Origin: Eukaryota sp. TZLM1-RC
Taxonomy: Eukaryota; Metamonada: BaSk clade
Direction of reading: 5' to 3'
NCBI GenBank assembly: GCA_040285825.1
Contig: JAUPSS010000004.1
Location: forward strand, 6,021,658 to 6,085,657
DNA length: 64,000 bases
Shown here: one piece after another, positions 31,320-42,674 of the stretch
Layout of the letters: every line of letters starts with the position of its first letter
How positions within the stretch are numbered: position 1 is the stretch's first letter
Position numbers and translations under genes: made by a program
Notes under the pieces: model-generated
Database searches by the model: none
What the model was told of the DNA's origin: nothing
What the model saw: the letters and a program-made list of their open reading frames with translations, nothing else

Positions 31320-31586
31320 TTTTAACAATATGTTTGTTAAAAAAATTGTTTTTCAACAAATTGTCAGTTGATCAAGTTTATTCAACTTGGAATTCATTTT
31401 TTTAAAATATGATCATTGTTTTTTTAATTGTAATGATAAAAATTAATGAAGAGAATGAAATACAACATCATCCTTTTTAACTAAAAATTGTTTTTTAAAT
31501 GGTAATGGTAGCTACAGTTTCCCAACAACATTTTTGCCAATTTTGTAACTAAAAATGTTTAAATTCTCATCTGATACTTTACAAAT

Positions 31587-31705
31587 GGATGCGGCCATAC
31601 TTGGTCTATAGCACCGGATCCCATTCCGAATTCCGAAGTTAAGCGGCCACAGGCCTGGTCAGTAGTTGGGTGGGAGACCACCAGCGAACACTGGGTGCTG
31701 CATCC
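31587..31705 (+). rRNA. 5S rRNA copy 10
   Basis: Consensus copy. Confidence 0.97.
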
Positions 31706-31965
31706 TTTTACAATATGTTTGTTAAAAAATTGTTTTTCAACAAATTGTCAATTGATCAAGTTTATTCAACTGGGAATTCATTTTTTAAATATGATCATTG
31801 TTTTTAATTGTAATGATAAAAATTAATGAAGAGAATGAAATACAACATCATCCTTTTTAACTAAAATTGTTTTTAAATGGTAATGGTAGCTACAGTTTCC
31901 CAACAACATTTTTGCCAATTTTGTAACTAAAAATGTTTAAATTCTCATCTGATACTTTTACAAAT

Positions 31966-32084
31966 GGATGCGGCCATACTTGGTCTATAGCACCGGATCC
32001 CATTCCGAATTCCGAAGTTAAGCGGCCACAGGCCTGGTCAGTAGTTGGGTGGGAGACCACCAGCGAACACTGGGTGCTGCATCC
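31966..32084 (+). rRNA. 5S rRNA copy 11
   Basis: Consensus gene; terminator is TTTTT. Confidence 0.97.
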
Positions 32085-32350
32085 TTTTTAACAATAGGTT
32101 TGTTAAAAAAATTGTTTTTCAACAAATTGTCAATTGATCAAGTTTATTCAACTTGGAATTCATTTTTTAAAATATGATCATTGTTTTTAATTGTAATGAT
32201 AAAAATTAATGAAGAGAATGAAATACAACATCATCCTTTTTAACTAAAAATTGTTTTTAAATGGTAATGGTAGCTACAGTTTCCCAACAACATTTTTGCC
32301 AATTTTGTAACTAAAAAAATGTTTAAATTCTCATCTGATACTTTACAAAT

Positions 32351-32468
32351 GGATGCGGCCATACTTGGTCTATAGCACCGGATCCCATTCCGAATTCGAA
32401 GTTAAGCGGCCACAGGCCTGGTCAGTAGTTGGGTGGGAGACCACCAGCGAACACTGGGTGCTGCATCC
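32351..32468 (+). rRNA. 5S rRNA copy 12
   Basis: 118 nt; one C missing (GAATTCGAAG for GAATTCCGAAG). Confidence 0.92.
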
Positions 32469-32738
32469 TTTTTAACAATATGTTTGTTAAAAAAATTGTT
32501 TTTCAACAAATTGTCAATTGATCAAGTTTATTCAACTTGGGAATTCATTTTTTTAAATATGATCATTGTTTTTTTAATTGTAATGATAAAAATTAATGAA
32601 GAGAATGAAATACAACATCATCCTTTTTTTAACTAAAAATTGTTTTTTTAAATGGTAATGGTAGCTACAGTTTCCCAACAACATTTTTGCCAATTTTGTA
32701 ACTAAAATGTTTAAATTCTCATCTGATACTTTACAAAT

Positions 32739-32856
32739 GGATGCGGCCATACTTGGTCTATAGCACCGGATCCCATTCCGAATTCGAAGTTAAGCGGCCA
32801 CAGGCCTGGTCAGTAGTTGGGTGGGAGACCACCAGCGAACACTGGGTGCTGCATCC
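32739..32856 (+). rRNA. 5S rRNA copy 13
   Basis: 118 nt; same missing C as copy 12. Confidence 0.92.
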
Positions 32857-33125
32857 TTTTAACAATAGGTTTGTTAAAAAAATTGTTTTTTTCAACAAAT
32901 TGTCAATTGATCAAGTTTTATTCAACTTGGGAATTCATTTTTTTAAATATGATCATTGTTTTTTAATTGTAATGATAAAAATTAATGAAGAGAATGAAAT
33001 ACAACATCATCCTTTTTAACTAAAAATTGTTTTTTAAATGGTAATGGTAGCTACAGTTTCCCAACAACATTTTTGCCAATTTTGTAACTAAAAATGTTTA
33101 AATTCTCATCTGATACTTTACAAAT

Positions 33126-33243
33126 GGATGCGGCCATACTTGGTCTATAGCACCGGATCCCATTCCGAATTCGAAGTTAAGCGGCCACAGGCCTGGTCAG
33201 TAGTTGGGTGGGAGACCACCAGCGAACACTGGGTGCTGCATCC
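33126..33243 (+). rRNA. 5S rRNA copy 14
   Basis: 118 nt; same missing C as copy 12. Confidence 0.92.
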
Positions 33244-33511
33244 TTTTTAACAATATGTTTGTTAAAAAAATTGTTTTCTCAACAAATTGTCAATTGATCA
33301 AGTTTATTCAACTGGGAATTCATTTTTTTAAATATGATCATTGTTTTTTAATTGTAATGATAAAAATTAATGAAGAGAATGAAATACAACATCATCCTTT
33401 TTAACTAAAATTGTTTTTAAATGGTAATGGTAGCTACAGTTTCCCAACAACATTTTTTTGCCAATTTTGTAACTAAAAATGTTTAAATTCTCATCTGATA
33501 CTTTACTAAAT

Positions 33512-33630
33512 GGATGCGGCCATACTTGGTCTATAGCACCGGATCCCATTCCGAATTCCGAAGTTAAGCGGCCACAGGCCTGGTCAGTAGTTGGGTGGGA
33601 GACCACCAGCGAACACTGGGTGCTGCATCC
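33512..33630 (+). rRNA. 5S rRNA copy 15
   Basis: Consensus gene. Confidence 0.97.
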
Positions 33631-33896
33631 TTTTAACAATAGGTTTGTTAAAAAAATTGTTTTTCAACAAATTGTCAATTGATCAAGTTTATTCAACTTG
33701 GGAATTCATTTTTTTAAATATGATCATTGTTTTTTTAATTGTAATGATAAAAATTAATGAAGAGAATGAAATACAACATCATCCTTTTTAACTAAAATTG
33801 TTTTTAAATGGTAATGGTAGCTACAGTTTCCCAACAACATTTTTGCCAATTTTGTAACTGAAAAATGTTTAAATTCTCATCTGATACTTTACAAAT

Positions 33897-34015
33897 GGAT
33901 GCGGCCATACTTGGTCTATAGCACCGGATCCCATTCCGAATTCCGAAGTTAAGCGGCCACAGGCCTGGTCAGTAGTTGGGTGGGAGACCACCAGCGAACA
34001 CTGGGTGCTGCATCC
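33897..34015 (+). rRNA. 5S rRNA copy 16
   Basis: Consensus gene. Confidence 0.97.
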
Positions 34016-34280
34016 TTTTTAACAATATGTTTGTTAAAAAAATTGTTTTCTCAACAAATTGTCAATTGATCAAGTTTATTCAACTTGGAATTCATTTTTT
34101 AAATATGATCATTGTTTTTAATTGTAATGATAAAAATTAATGAAGAGAATGAAATACAACATCATCCTTTTTAACTAAAATTGTTTTTAAATGGTAATGG
34201 TAGCTACAGTTTCCCAACAACATTTTTGCCAATTTTGTAACTAAAAAAATGTTTAAATTCTCATCTGATACTTTACTAAT

Positions 34281-34399
34281 GGATGCGGCCATACTTGGTC
34301 TATAGCACCGGATCCCATTCCGAATTCCGAAGTTAAGCGGCCACAGGCCTGGTCAGTAGTTGGGTGGCAGACCACCAGCGAACACTGGGTGCTGCATCC
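34281..34399 (+). rRNA. 5S rRNA copy 17
   Basis: Box C reads GGTGGCAGACC (G to C). Confidence 0.94.
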
Positions 34400-34662
34400 T
34401 TTTAACAATAGGTCTGTTAAAAAATTGTTTTTCAACAAATTGTCAATTGATCAAGTTTTTCAACTTGGGAATTCATTTTTTTAAATATGATCATTGTTTT
34501 TTTAATTGTAATGATAAAAATTAATGAAGAGAATGAAATACAACATCATCCTTTTTAACTAAAATTGTTTTTAAATGGTAATGGTAGCTACAGTTTCCCA
34601 ACAACATTTTTGCCAATTTTGTAACTGAAAATGTTTAAATTCTCATCTGATACTTTACAAAT

Positions 34663-34781
34663 GGATGCGGCCATACTTGGTCTATAGCACCGGATCCCAT
34701 TCCGAATTCCGAAGTTAAGCGGCCACAGGCCTGGTCAGTAGTTGGGTGGGAGACCACCAGCGAACACTGGGTGCTGCATTT
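34663..34781 (+). rRNA. 5S rRNA copy 18
   Basis: 3' end CATTT instead of CATCC, weakening helix I. Confidence 0.9.
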
Positions 34782-35041
34782 TTTTAACAATATGTTTGTT
34801 AAAAAATTGTTTCTCAACAAATTGTCAATTGATCAAGTTTATTCAACTTGGAATTCATTTTTTAAATATGATCATTGTTTTTAATTCTAATGATAAAAAT
34901 TAATGAAGAGAATGAAATACAACATCATCCTTTTTAACTAAAATTGTTTTTAAATGGTTATGGTAGCTACAGTTTCCCAACAACATTTTTGCCAATTTTG
35001 TAACTAAAAATGTTTAAATTCTCATCTGATATTTTACAAAT

Positions 35042-35160
35042 GGATGCGGCCATACTTGGTCTATAGCACCGGATCCCATTCCGAATTCCGAAGTTAAGCG
35101 GCCACAGGCCTGGTCAGTAGTTGGGTGGGAGACCACCAGCGAACACTGGGTGCTGCATCC
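35042..35160 (+). rRNA. 5S rRNA copy 19
   Basis: Consensus gene. Confidence 0.97.
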
Positions 35161-35425
35161 TTTTAACAATATGTTTGTTAAAAAAATTGTTTTCTCAACA
35201 AATTGTCAATTGATCAAGTTTATTCAACTTGGAATTCATTTTTTTAAATATGATCCTTGTTTTTAATTGTAATGATAAAAATTAATGAAGAGAATGAAAT
35301 ACAACATCATCCTTTTTAACTAAAAATTGTTTTTTAAATGGTAATGGTAGCTACAGTTTCCCAACAACATTTTTGCCAATTTTGTAACTAAAAATGTTTA
35401 AATTCTCATCTGATACTTTACTAAT

Positions 35426-35544
35426 GGATGCGGCCATACTTGGTCTATAGCACCGGATCCCATTCCGAATTCCGAAGTTAAGCGGCCACAGGCCTGGTCA
35501 GTAGTTGGGTGGCAGACCACCAGCGAACACTGGGTGCTGCATCC
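35426..35544 (+). rRNA. 5S rRNA copy 20
   Basis: Box C GGTGGCAGACC as in copy 17; the LTR element lies in its 3' spacer. Confidence 0.94.
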
Positions 35545-35654
35545 TTTTAACAATATGTTTGTTAAAAAATTGTTTCTCAACAAATTGTCAATTGATCAAG
35601 TTTATTCAAGTTGGAATTCATTTTTTAAATATGATCATTGTTTTTAATTGTAAT

Positions 35655-35795
35655 TGATGCCGTTAGGCAGAAATACCAAAGAAGTAAAGAGAGAAAAGAG
35701 GTTTATTAATAGAAATACTTGTTTTTGAACAAGTGCCACGTCATCATGTAAATTCCTCATCTGTTTAGCAAGATAGTTAATCAGTAACAACAACA
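35655..35795 (-). repeat. 3' LTR of the gag-only element
   Basis: 141 bp, identical to the 5' LTR. On the element strand it starts TGTTGTTGTTACTG and ends GGCATCA, and carries AATAAA. Confidence 0.95.
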
Positions 35796-35820
35796 CTACT
35801 TCTTCCCATTTTCTTTCAAC
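35796..35820 (-). other. Polypurine tract of the gag-only element
   Basis: Purine-rich run GAAAGAAAATGGGAAGAAG directly before the 3' LTR on the minus strand, the expected plus-strand primer site. Confidence 0.75.
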
Positions 35821-35835
35821 AGTTTCGTGAACCAT

Positions 35836-36588
35836 TTAGCATAATGAAGAAAGGGGATTTGTGAGATACTGAGGCACGTGGCGTAAATGATTGACTTCGT
35901 GCTTAACTTTTGAGGGGCAATCACGAGCTAGATGACCTTTCTGGTGACATTTGAAACATGTCCCTTCAGTCAAATTGCGAGACCTATGGGATGAACGAGA
36001 CTTCATACCAGCTTGACGCACAGAGTCGGTATTTTCAGAAACAGTCTTTGAAGACCTGTTCCAAGAAGCTACTCGCGTGCAATCAAGTAGTTCATCCTCT
36101 GCGGTATTTACCAATGTAGGAAAATCGGGGAATACCTCATCCCGAATTCGAGAAATCAGAGATTTCTGCAGTCCTAATGGAAGAATACCCTTTGCGAATC
36201 TGATCATGAAGGCTGAGTCAGGCAGTTTCAGTCCGGAAGCCCTGCTTTTCGCCTGAAGAAAACGTCTCAGGTAGCAGGACATACGTTCACGGACGTCGCC
36301 CTTACGGACATCAACCTTCAACTCAGACATCACCAAGTTGAATTCCTCGTACGAGGAAAACGAGGTGGAGGATCTTAAATGATCCAGAAACACCTCATCG
36401 GATGAATCGACCCCAGGTCTTGTGAGAACCAATGATTCTAACAAGAAGGGGTCAACGAGGAGCCTTGCTGGAACAAGGTCCTTTTTCGGTGTAACAGAAG
36501 AGTACACCTTCCACTGTTGTAGGAACAACAGAACATCATCCACTTCCATAGAAGCAAGGGACGGATGTAGTACGTGTGTAGATTTCAT
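35836..36588 (-). CDS. Gag protein with CCHC zinc knuckle
   Basis: The capsid/nucleocapsid precursor of the LTR element, about 250 residues from the ATG at 36588 (MKSTHVLHPSL). The frame is open further into the LTR to 36753, but the first ATG outside the LTR is preferred. The central part (LVMSELKVDVRKGDVRERM, then YLRRFLQAKSRASGLKLPDS) resembles the retrotransposon gag helical region of Ty3-type elements. A zinc knuckle CFKCHQKGHLARDC (C-x2-C-x4-H-x4-C) lies at residues 211-224 after an S/R-rich linker. The stop is only about 16 bp before the polypurine tract, so no pol region exists. Confidence 0.92.
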   Translation of the reverse strand: MKSTHVLHPSLASMEVDDVLLFLQQWKVYSSVTPKKDLVPARLLVDPFLLESLVLTRPGVDSSDEVFLDHLRSSTSFSSYEEFNLVMSELKVDVRKGDVRERMSCYLRRFLQAKSRASGLKLPDSAFMIRFAKGILPLGLQKSLISRIRDEVFPDFPTLVNTAEDELLDCTRVASWNRSSKTVSENTDSVRQAGMKSRSSHRSRNLTEGTCFKCHQKGHLARDCPSKVKHEVNHLRHVPQYLTNPLSSLC

Positions 36589-36611
36589 CTGCAATGAGGG
36601 CCAATAATTAT

Positions 36612-36752
36612 TGATGCCGTTAGGCAGAAATACCAAAGAAGTAAAGAGAGAAAAGAGGTTTATTAATAGAAATACTTGTTTTTGAACAAGTGCCACGTCA
36701 TCATGTAAATTCCTCATCTGTTTAGCAAGATAGTTAATCAGTAACAACAACA
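36612..36752 (-). repeat. 5' LTR of the gag-only element
   Basis: 141 bp, identical to the 3' LTR. It ends next to the TAAT target duplication at 36753. Confidence 0.95.
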
Positions 36753-36906
36753 TAATGATAAAAATTAATGAAGAGAATGAAATACAACATCATCCTTTTT
36801 AACTAAAATTGTTTTTAAATGGTAATGGTAGCTACAGTTTCCCAACAACATTTTTGCCAATTTTGTAACTAAAAATGTTTAAATTCTCATCTGATACTTT
36901 ACTAAT

Positions 36907-37025
36907 GGATGCGGCCATACTTGGTCTATAGCACCGGATCCCATTCCGAATTCCGAAGTTAAGCGGCCACAGGCCTGGTCAGTAGTTGGGTGGCAGACCA
37001 CCAGCGAACACTGGGTGCTGCATCC
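36907..37025 (+). rRNA. 5S rRNA copy 21
   Basis: Box C GGTGGCAGACC and spacer TTCAAGTTGG as in copy 20, so the two units are recent duplicates. Confidence 0.94.
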
Positions 37026-37285
37026 TTTTAACAATATGTTTGTTAAAAAATTGTTTCTCAACAAATTGTCAATTGATCAAGTTTATTCAAGTTGGAATTC
37101 ATTTTTTAAATATGATCATTGTTTTTAATTGTAATGATAAAAATTAATGAAGAGAATGAAATACAACATCATCCTTTTTAACTAAAATTGTTTTTAAATG
37201 GTAATGGTAGCTACAGTTTCCCAACAACATTTTTGCCAATTTTGTAACTAAAAATGTTTAAATTCTCATCTGATACTTTACTAAT

Positions 37286-37404
37286 GGATGCGGCCATACT
37301 TGGTCTATAGCACCGGATCCCATTCCGAATTCCGAAGTTAAGCGGCCACAGGCCTGGTCAGTAGTTGGGTGGGAGACCACCAGCGAACACTGGGTGCTGC
37401 ATCC
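37286..37404 (+). rRNA. 5S rRNA copy 22
   Basis: Consensus gene. Confidence 0.97.
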
Positions 37405-37664
37405 TTTTAACAATATGTTTGTTAAAAAATTGTTTCTCAACAAATTGTCAATTGATCAAGTTTATTCAACTTGGAATTCATTTTTTAAATATGATCATTG
37501 TTTTTAATTGTAATGATAAAAATTAATGAAGAGAATGAAATACAACATCATCCTTTTTAACTAAAATTGTTTTTAAATGGTAATGGTAGCTACAGTTTCC
37601 CAACAACATTTTTGCCAATTTTGTAACTGAAAATGTTTAAATTCTCATCTGATACTTTACAAAT

Positions 37665-37783
37665 GGATGCGGCCATACTTGGTCTATAGCACCGGATCCC
37701 ATCCCGAATTCCGAAGTTAAGCGGCCACAGGCCTGGTCAGTAGTTGGGTGGGAGACCACCAGCGAACACTGGGTGTTGCATCC
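37665..37783 (+). rRNA. 5S rRNA copy 23
   Basis: Two changes: CCCATCCCGAA for CCCATTCCGAA, and GTGTTGCATCC for GTGCTGCATCC. Confidence 0.93.
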
Positions 37784-38032
37784 TTTTAACAATATGTTTG
37801 TTAAAAAATTGTTTCTCAACAAATTGTCAATTGATCAAGTTTATTCAACTGGGAATTCATTTTTTAAACATTATCATTGTTTTTAATTGTAATGATAAAA
37901 ATTAATGAAGAGAATGAAATACAATATCATCCTTTTTAACTAAAATTGTTTTTAAATGGTAATGGTAGCTACAGTTTCCCAACAACATTTTTGCCAATTT
38001 TGTAACTAAAAATGTTTAAATTCTCATCTGAT

Positions 38033-39118
38033 TCTTCCACTGTTTTTGCATTAAATGAAGAAATTTCAAGAATTGATGTAGAAAAATGGGGTCGATGTTT
38101 TCCCCAATCATTCAATGGCAATATTCCAGAAAAAAATGTTTTAAATTTGAAGTACACTCTTCGAACATTACAGAAAAGATTGACTGGAATGTATGAAAAA
38201 GATCTTTATAATAATATTTGCAGCTCGGCTGTTTTAAATCAAGATCTTCACTCATTGTTATTGGAAAAGGGTGTTTGTGAAAACAAGGTGTCAGATTCTT
38301 CAATTTTTGTAACCATTGTACCACGAAGATTTGGATTGTGTGCTACTAATGAAGCATTTGTAACAAAAATGAGATTATATTTGAACATCCCCATTAACCA
38401 ATTATTATCAAAAGAAAAAAATGTATTTGTTCGAATTCACCTCAACTCACTTTGCGCCATGCTCTAAATTGCTCTAAATTGATAACTTATCGTTCTTCAT
38501 TACATGATGCTGTTAGAGACACTGTTTTCAATATGGCACAAACTGCAAGGATATCGTGTATCAAAGAGCCCCTGCTGAAAGAAACACTTTCTCTGAATAA
38601 TTTTTGGTTCTGATGATAGAGGTGATGTATACTGTGATTGGATTGACAATTCTGAAGCTATTGTTGACTTTGTCTCATGTAATGTTGCAAACGATACTTT
38701 GGTTCACAGAAGAAAACTTAATCCTGTGGCTGCTCTGGATTTTTAAAGCAAAAAGAAAAAAACATAGAAAAATATGATAAAGAAATTGAAGATGCAAATA
38801 TCGATAGAAATACACAGCTGGTTTTTATTGCTTTTCCATTTTCGATAAATGGAAGATTATCAGTTGAAGCAGAAACTTTTTTGGATGACTTCCAAAAAAT
38901 GGTGAAAGAAAAAACAATGAAAAGATTTGATATTTTTTTATGGCGTTCACGGATTCAATTTGCCATTATTAATAGATTACCGCGGTTTTTCAATCGAATT
39001 AGAGAAGCTTTAGCTAGACAGCAAGCAAATCAAGATTTTGTAGAGGAAATCTTGGTTTAATGATAGTCGTCCCATTAGTTATGATTTAATTTAATCAAGT
39101 GTGCAAATTCAATAAATT
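38033..39118 (+). mobile_element. Lineage-C RLE retrotransposon, 5'-truncated, inserted just before a 5S gene
   Basis: A 1,086-bp insert flanked by the 14-bp duplication AATTCTCATCTGAT (38019-38032 and 39119-39132). A frame from the left junction to 38467 reads TVFALNEEISRIDVEKWGRC, YTLRTLQKRLTGMYEKDLYN and VTIVPRRFGLCATNEAFVTK, the linker after the RT. Beyond it the frame shifts. The LHDAVRDTVFNMAQ block, the endonuclease DDRGDVYCDWIDNSEAIVDF and the tail are present with several frameshifts. It ends AATAAATT. The RT core is missing, so this is a dead, 5'-truncated copy. Confidence 0.9.
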
Positions 39119-39143
39119 AATTCTCATCTGATACTTTACAAAT

Positions 39144-39262
39144 GGATGCGGCCATACTTGGTCTATAGCACCGGATCCCATTCCGAATTCCGAAGTTAAG
39201 CGGCCACAGGCCTGGTCAGTAGTTGGGTGGGAGACCACCAGCGAACACTGGGTGCTGCATCC
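39144..39262 (+). rRNA. 5S rRNA copy 24
   Basis: Consensus gene; only about 25 bp of native 5' flank remain after the lineage-C insertion. Confidence 0.96.
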
Positions 39263-39522
39263 TTTTAACAATATGTTTGTTAAAAAATTGTTTCTCAACA
39301 AATTGTCAATTGATCAAGTTTATTCAACTTGGAATTCATTTTTTAAATATGATCATTGTTTTTAATTGTAATGATAAAAATTAATGAAGAGAATGAAATA
39401 CAACATCATCCTTTTTAACTAAAATTGTTTTTAAATGGTAATGGTAGCTACAGTTTCCCAACAACATTTTTGCCAATTTTGTAACTAAAAATGTTTAAAT
39501 TCTCATCTGATACTTTACAAAT

Positions 39523-39641
39523 GGATGCGGCCATACTTGGTCTATAGCACCGGATCCCATTCCGAAATCCGAAGTTAAGCGGCCACAGGCCTGGTCAGTA
39601 GTTGGGTGGGAGACCACCAGCGAACACTGGGTGCTGCATCC
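39523..39641 (+). rRNA. 5S rRNA copy 25
   Basis: CCGAAATCCGAAG (T to A); terminator changed to CCTATT. Confidence 0.92.
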
Positions 39642-39901
39642 TATTAACAATATGTTTGTTAAAAAATTGTTTTTCAACAAATTGTCAGTTGATCAAGTTT
39701 ATTCAACTTGGAATTCATTTTTAAAATATGATCATTGTTTTTAATTGTAATGATAAAAATTAATGAAGAGAATGAAATACAACATCATCCTTTTTAACTA
39801 AAATTGTTTTTAAATGGTAATGGTAGCTACAGTTTCCCAACAACATTTTTGCCAATTTTGTAGCTAAAAATGTTTAAATTCTCATCTGATACTTTACAAA
39901 T

Positions 39902-40020
39902 GGATGCGGCCATACTTGGTATATAGCACCGGATCCCATTCCGAATTCCGAAGTTAAGCGGCCACAGGCCTGGTCAGTAGTTGGGTGGGAGACCACCAGC
40001 GAACACTGGGTGCTGCATCC
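39902..40020 (+). rRNA. 5S rRNA copy 26
   Basis: GGTATATAGC for GGTCTATAGC. Confidence 0.95.
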
Positions 40021-40283
40021 TTTTAACAATATGTTTGTTAAAAAATTGTTTCTCAACAAATTGTCAATTGATCAAGTTTATTCAACTTGGAATTCATTTT
40101 TTAAATATGATCATTGTTTTTAATTGTAATGATAAAAATTAATGAAGAGAATGAAATACAACATCATCCTTTTAACTAAAATTGTTTTTAAATGGTTATG
40201 GTAGCTACAGTTTCCCAACAACATTTTTTTGCCAATTTTGTAACTAAAAAAATGTTTAAATTCTCATCTGATACTTTACTAAT

Positions 40284-40402
40284 GGATGCGGCCATACTTG
40301 GTCTATAGCACCGGATCCCATTCCGAATTCCGAAGTTAGGCGGCCACGGGCCTGGTCAGTAGTTGGGTGGGAGACCACCAGCGAACACTGGGTGCTGCAT
40401 CC
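40284..40402 (+). rRNA. 5S rRNA copy 27
   Basis: Variant type alpha: GTTAGGCGGCCACGGGCC. Confidence 0.94.
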
Positions 40403-40660
40403 TTTTAACAATAGGTCTGTTAAAAAATTGTTTTCAACAAATTGTCAATTGATCAAGTTTTTTCAACTTGGAATTCATTTTTAAATATGATCATTGTTTT
40501 TAATTGTAATGATAAAAATTAATAAAGAGAATGAAATACAACATCATCCTTTTTAACTAAAATTGTTTTTAAATGGTAATGGTAGCTACAGTTTCCCAAC
40601 AACATTTTTGCCAATTTTGTAACTAAAAATGTTTAAATTCTCATCTGATACTTTACTAAT

Positions 40661-40779
40661 GGATGCGGCCATACTTGGTCTATAGCACCGGATCCCATTC
40701 CGAATTCCGAAGTTAAGCCGCTACAGGCCTGGTCAGTAGTTGGGTGGGAGACCACCAGCGAACACTGGGTGCTGCATCC
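40661..40779 (+). rRNA. 5S rRNA copy 28
   Basis: Variant type beta: AAGCCGCTACAGGCC. Confidence 0.94.
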
Positions 40780-41039
40780 TTTTAACAATATGTTTGTTAA
40801 AAAATTGTTTCTCAACAAATTGTCAATTGATCAAGTTTATTCAACTTGGAATTCATTTTTTAAATATGATCATTGTTTTTAATTGTAATGATAAAAATTA
40901 ATGAAGAGAATGAAATACAACATCATCCTTTTTAACTAAAATTGTTTTTAAATGGTTATGGTAGCTACAGTTTCCCAACAACATTTTTGCCAATTTTGTA
41001 ACTAAAAATGTTTAAATTCTCATCTGATACTTTACTAAT

Positions 41040-41158
41040 GGATGCGGCCATACTTGGTCTATAGCACCGGATCCCATTCCGAATTCCGAAGTTAGGCGGC
41101 CACGGGCCTGGTCAGTAGTTGGGTGGGAGACCACCAGCGAACACTGGGTGCTGCATCC
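41040..41158 (+). rRNA. 5S rRNA copy 29
   Basis: Variant type alpha, as copy 27. Confidence 0.94.
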
Positions 41159-41418
41159 TTTTAACAATAGGTCTGTTAAAAAATTGTTTTTCAACAAATT
41201 GTCAATTGATCAAGTTTTTTCAACTTGGAATTCATTTTTTAAATATGATCATTGTTTTTAATTGTAATGATAAAAATTAATAAAGAGAATGAAATACAAC
41301 ATCATCCTTTTTAACTAAAATTGTTTTTAAATGGTAATGGTAGCTACAGTTTCCCAACAACATTTTTGCCAATTTTGTAACTAAAAATGTTTAAATTCTC
41401 ATCTGATACTTTACTAAT

Positions 41419-41537
41419 GGATGCGGCCATACTTGGTCTATAGCACCGGATCCCATTCCGAATTCCGAAGTTAAGCCGCTACAGGCCTGGTCAGTAGTTG
41501 GGTGGGAGACCACCAGCGAACACTGGGTGCTGCATCC
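41419..41537 (+). rRNA. 5S rRNA copy 30
   Basis: Variant type beta, as copy 28. Confidence 0.94.
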
Positions 41538-41797
41538 TTTTAACAATATGTTTGTTAAAAAATTGTTTCTCAACAAATTGTCAATTGATCAAGTTTATTC
41601 AACTTGGAATTCATTTTTTAAATATGATCATTGTTTTTAATTGTAATGATAAAAATTAATGAAGAGAATGAAATACAACATCATCCTTTTTAACTAAAAT
41701 TGTTTTTAAATGGTTATGGTAGCTACAGTTTCCCAACAACATTTTTGCCAATTTTGTAACTAAAAATGTTTAAATTCTCATCTGATACTTTACTAAT

Positions 41798-41916
41798 GGA
41801 TGCGGCCATACTTGGTCTATAGCACCGGATCCCATTCCGAATTCCGAAGTTAGGCGGCCACGGGCCTGGTCAGTAGTTGGGTGGGAGACCACCAGCGAAC
41901 ACTGGGTGCTGCATCC
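41798..41916 (+). rRNA. 5S rRNA copy 31
   Basis: Variant type alpha, as copy 27. Confidence 0.94.
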
Positions 41917-42176
41917 TTTTAACAATAGGTCTGTTAAAAAATTGTTTTTCAACAAATTGTCAATTGATCAAGTTTTTTCAACTTGGAATTCATTTTTTAA
42001 ATATGATCATTGTTTTTAATTGTAATGATAAAAATTAATGAAGAGAATGAAATACAACATCATCCTTTTTAACTAAAATTGTTTTTAAATGGTAATGGTA
42101 GCTACAGTTTCCCAACAACATTTTTGCCAATTTTGTAACTGAAAATGTTTAAATTCTCATCTGATATTTAACAGTT

Positions 42177-42295
42177 GGATGCGGCCATACTTGGTCTATA
42201 GCACTGGATCCCATTCCGAATTCCGAAGTTAAGCGGCCACAGGCCTGGTCAGTAGTTGGGTGGGAGACCACCAGCGAACACTGGGTGCTGCATCC
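42177..42295 (+). rRNA. 5S rRNA copy 32
   Basis: CACTGGATCC for CACCGGATCC; flank ACAGTT. Confidence 0.95.
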
Positions 42296-42555
42296 TTTTA
42301 ACAATACGTTTGTTAACAAATTGTTTTTCAACAGATAGTCAATTGATCAAGTTTATTCAACTTGGAATTCATTTTTTAAATATGATCATTGTTTTTAATT
42401 GTAATGATAAAAATTAATGAAGAGAATGAAATAGAACATCATCCTTTTTAACTAAAATTGTTTTTAAATGGTAATGGTAGCTACAGTTTCCCAACAACAT
42501 TTTTGCCAATTTTGTAACTAAAAATGTTTAAATTCTCATCTGATACTTTACAAAT

Positions 42556-42674
42556 GGATGCGGCCATACTTGGTCTATAGCACCGGATCCCATTCCGAAT
42601 TCCGAAGTTAAGCGGCCACAGGCCTGGTCAGTAGTTGGGTGGGAGACCACCAGCGAACACTGGGTGCTGCATCC
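42556..42674 (+). rRNA. 5S rRNA copy 33
   Basis: Consensus gene. Confidence 0.97.

Larger units (their letters stand above)
35655..36752 (-). mobile_element. Gag-only LTR retrotransposon (TR-GAG-like), 1,098 bp
   Basis: A complete but minimal LTR element on the minus strand. It has two identical 141-bp LTRs that begin TG and end CA, one gag frame, and nothing else. It is flanked by the 4-bp target duplication TAAT (35651-35654 and 36753-36756) inside a 5S spacer. There is no room for protease, reverse transcriptase or integrase, so it must use enzymes of another element. Identical LTRs imply a recent insertion. The layout is that of the TR-GAG class of non-autonomous elements described in plants. 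Confidence 0.93.
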
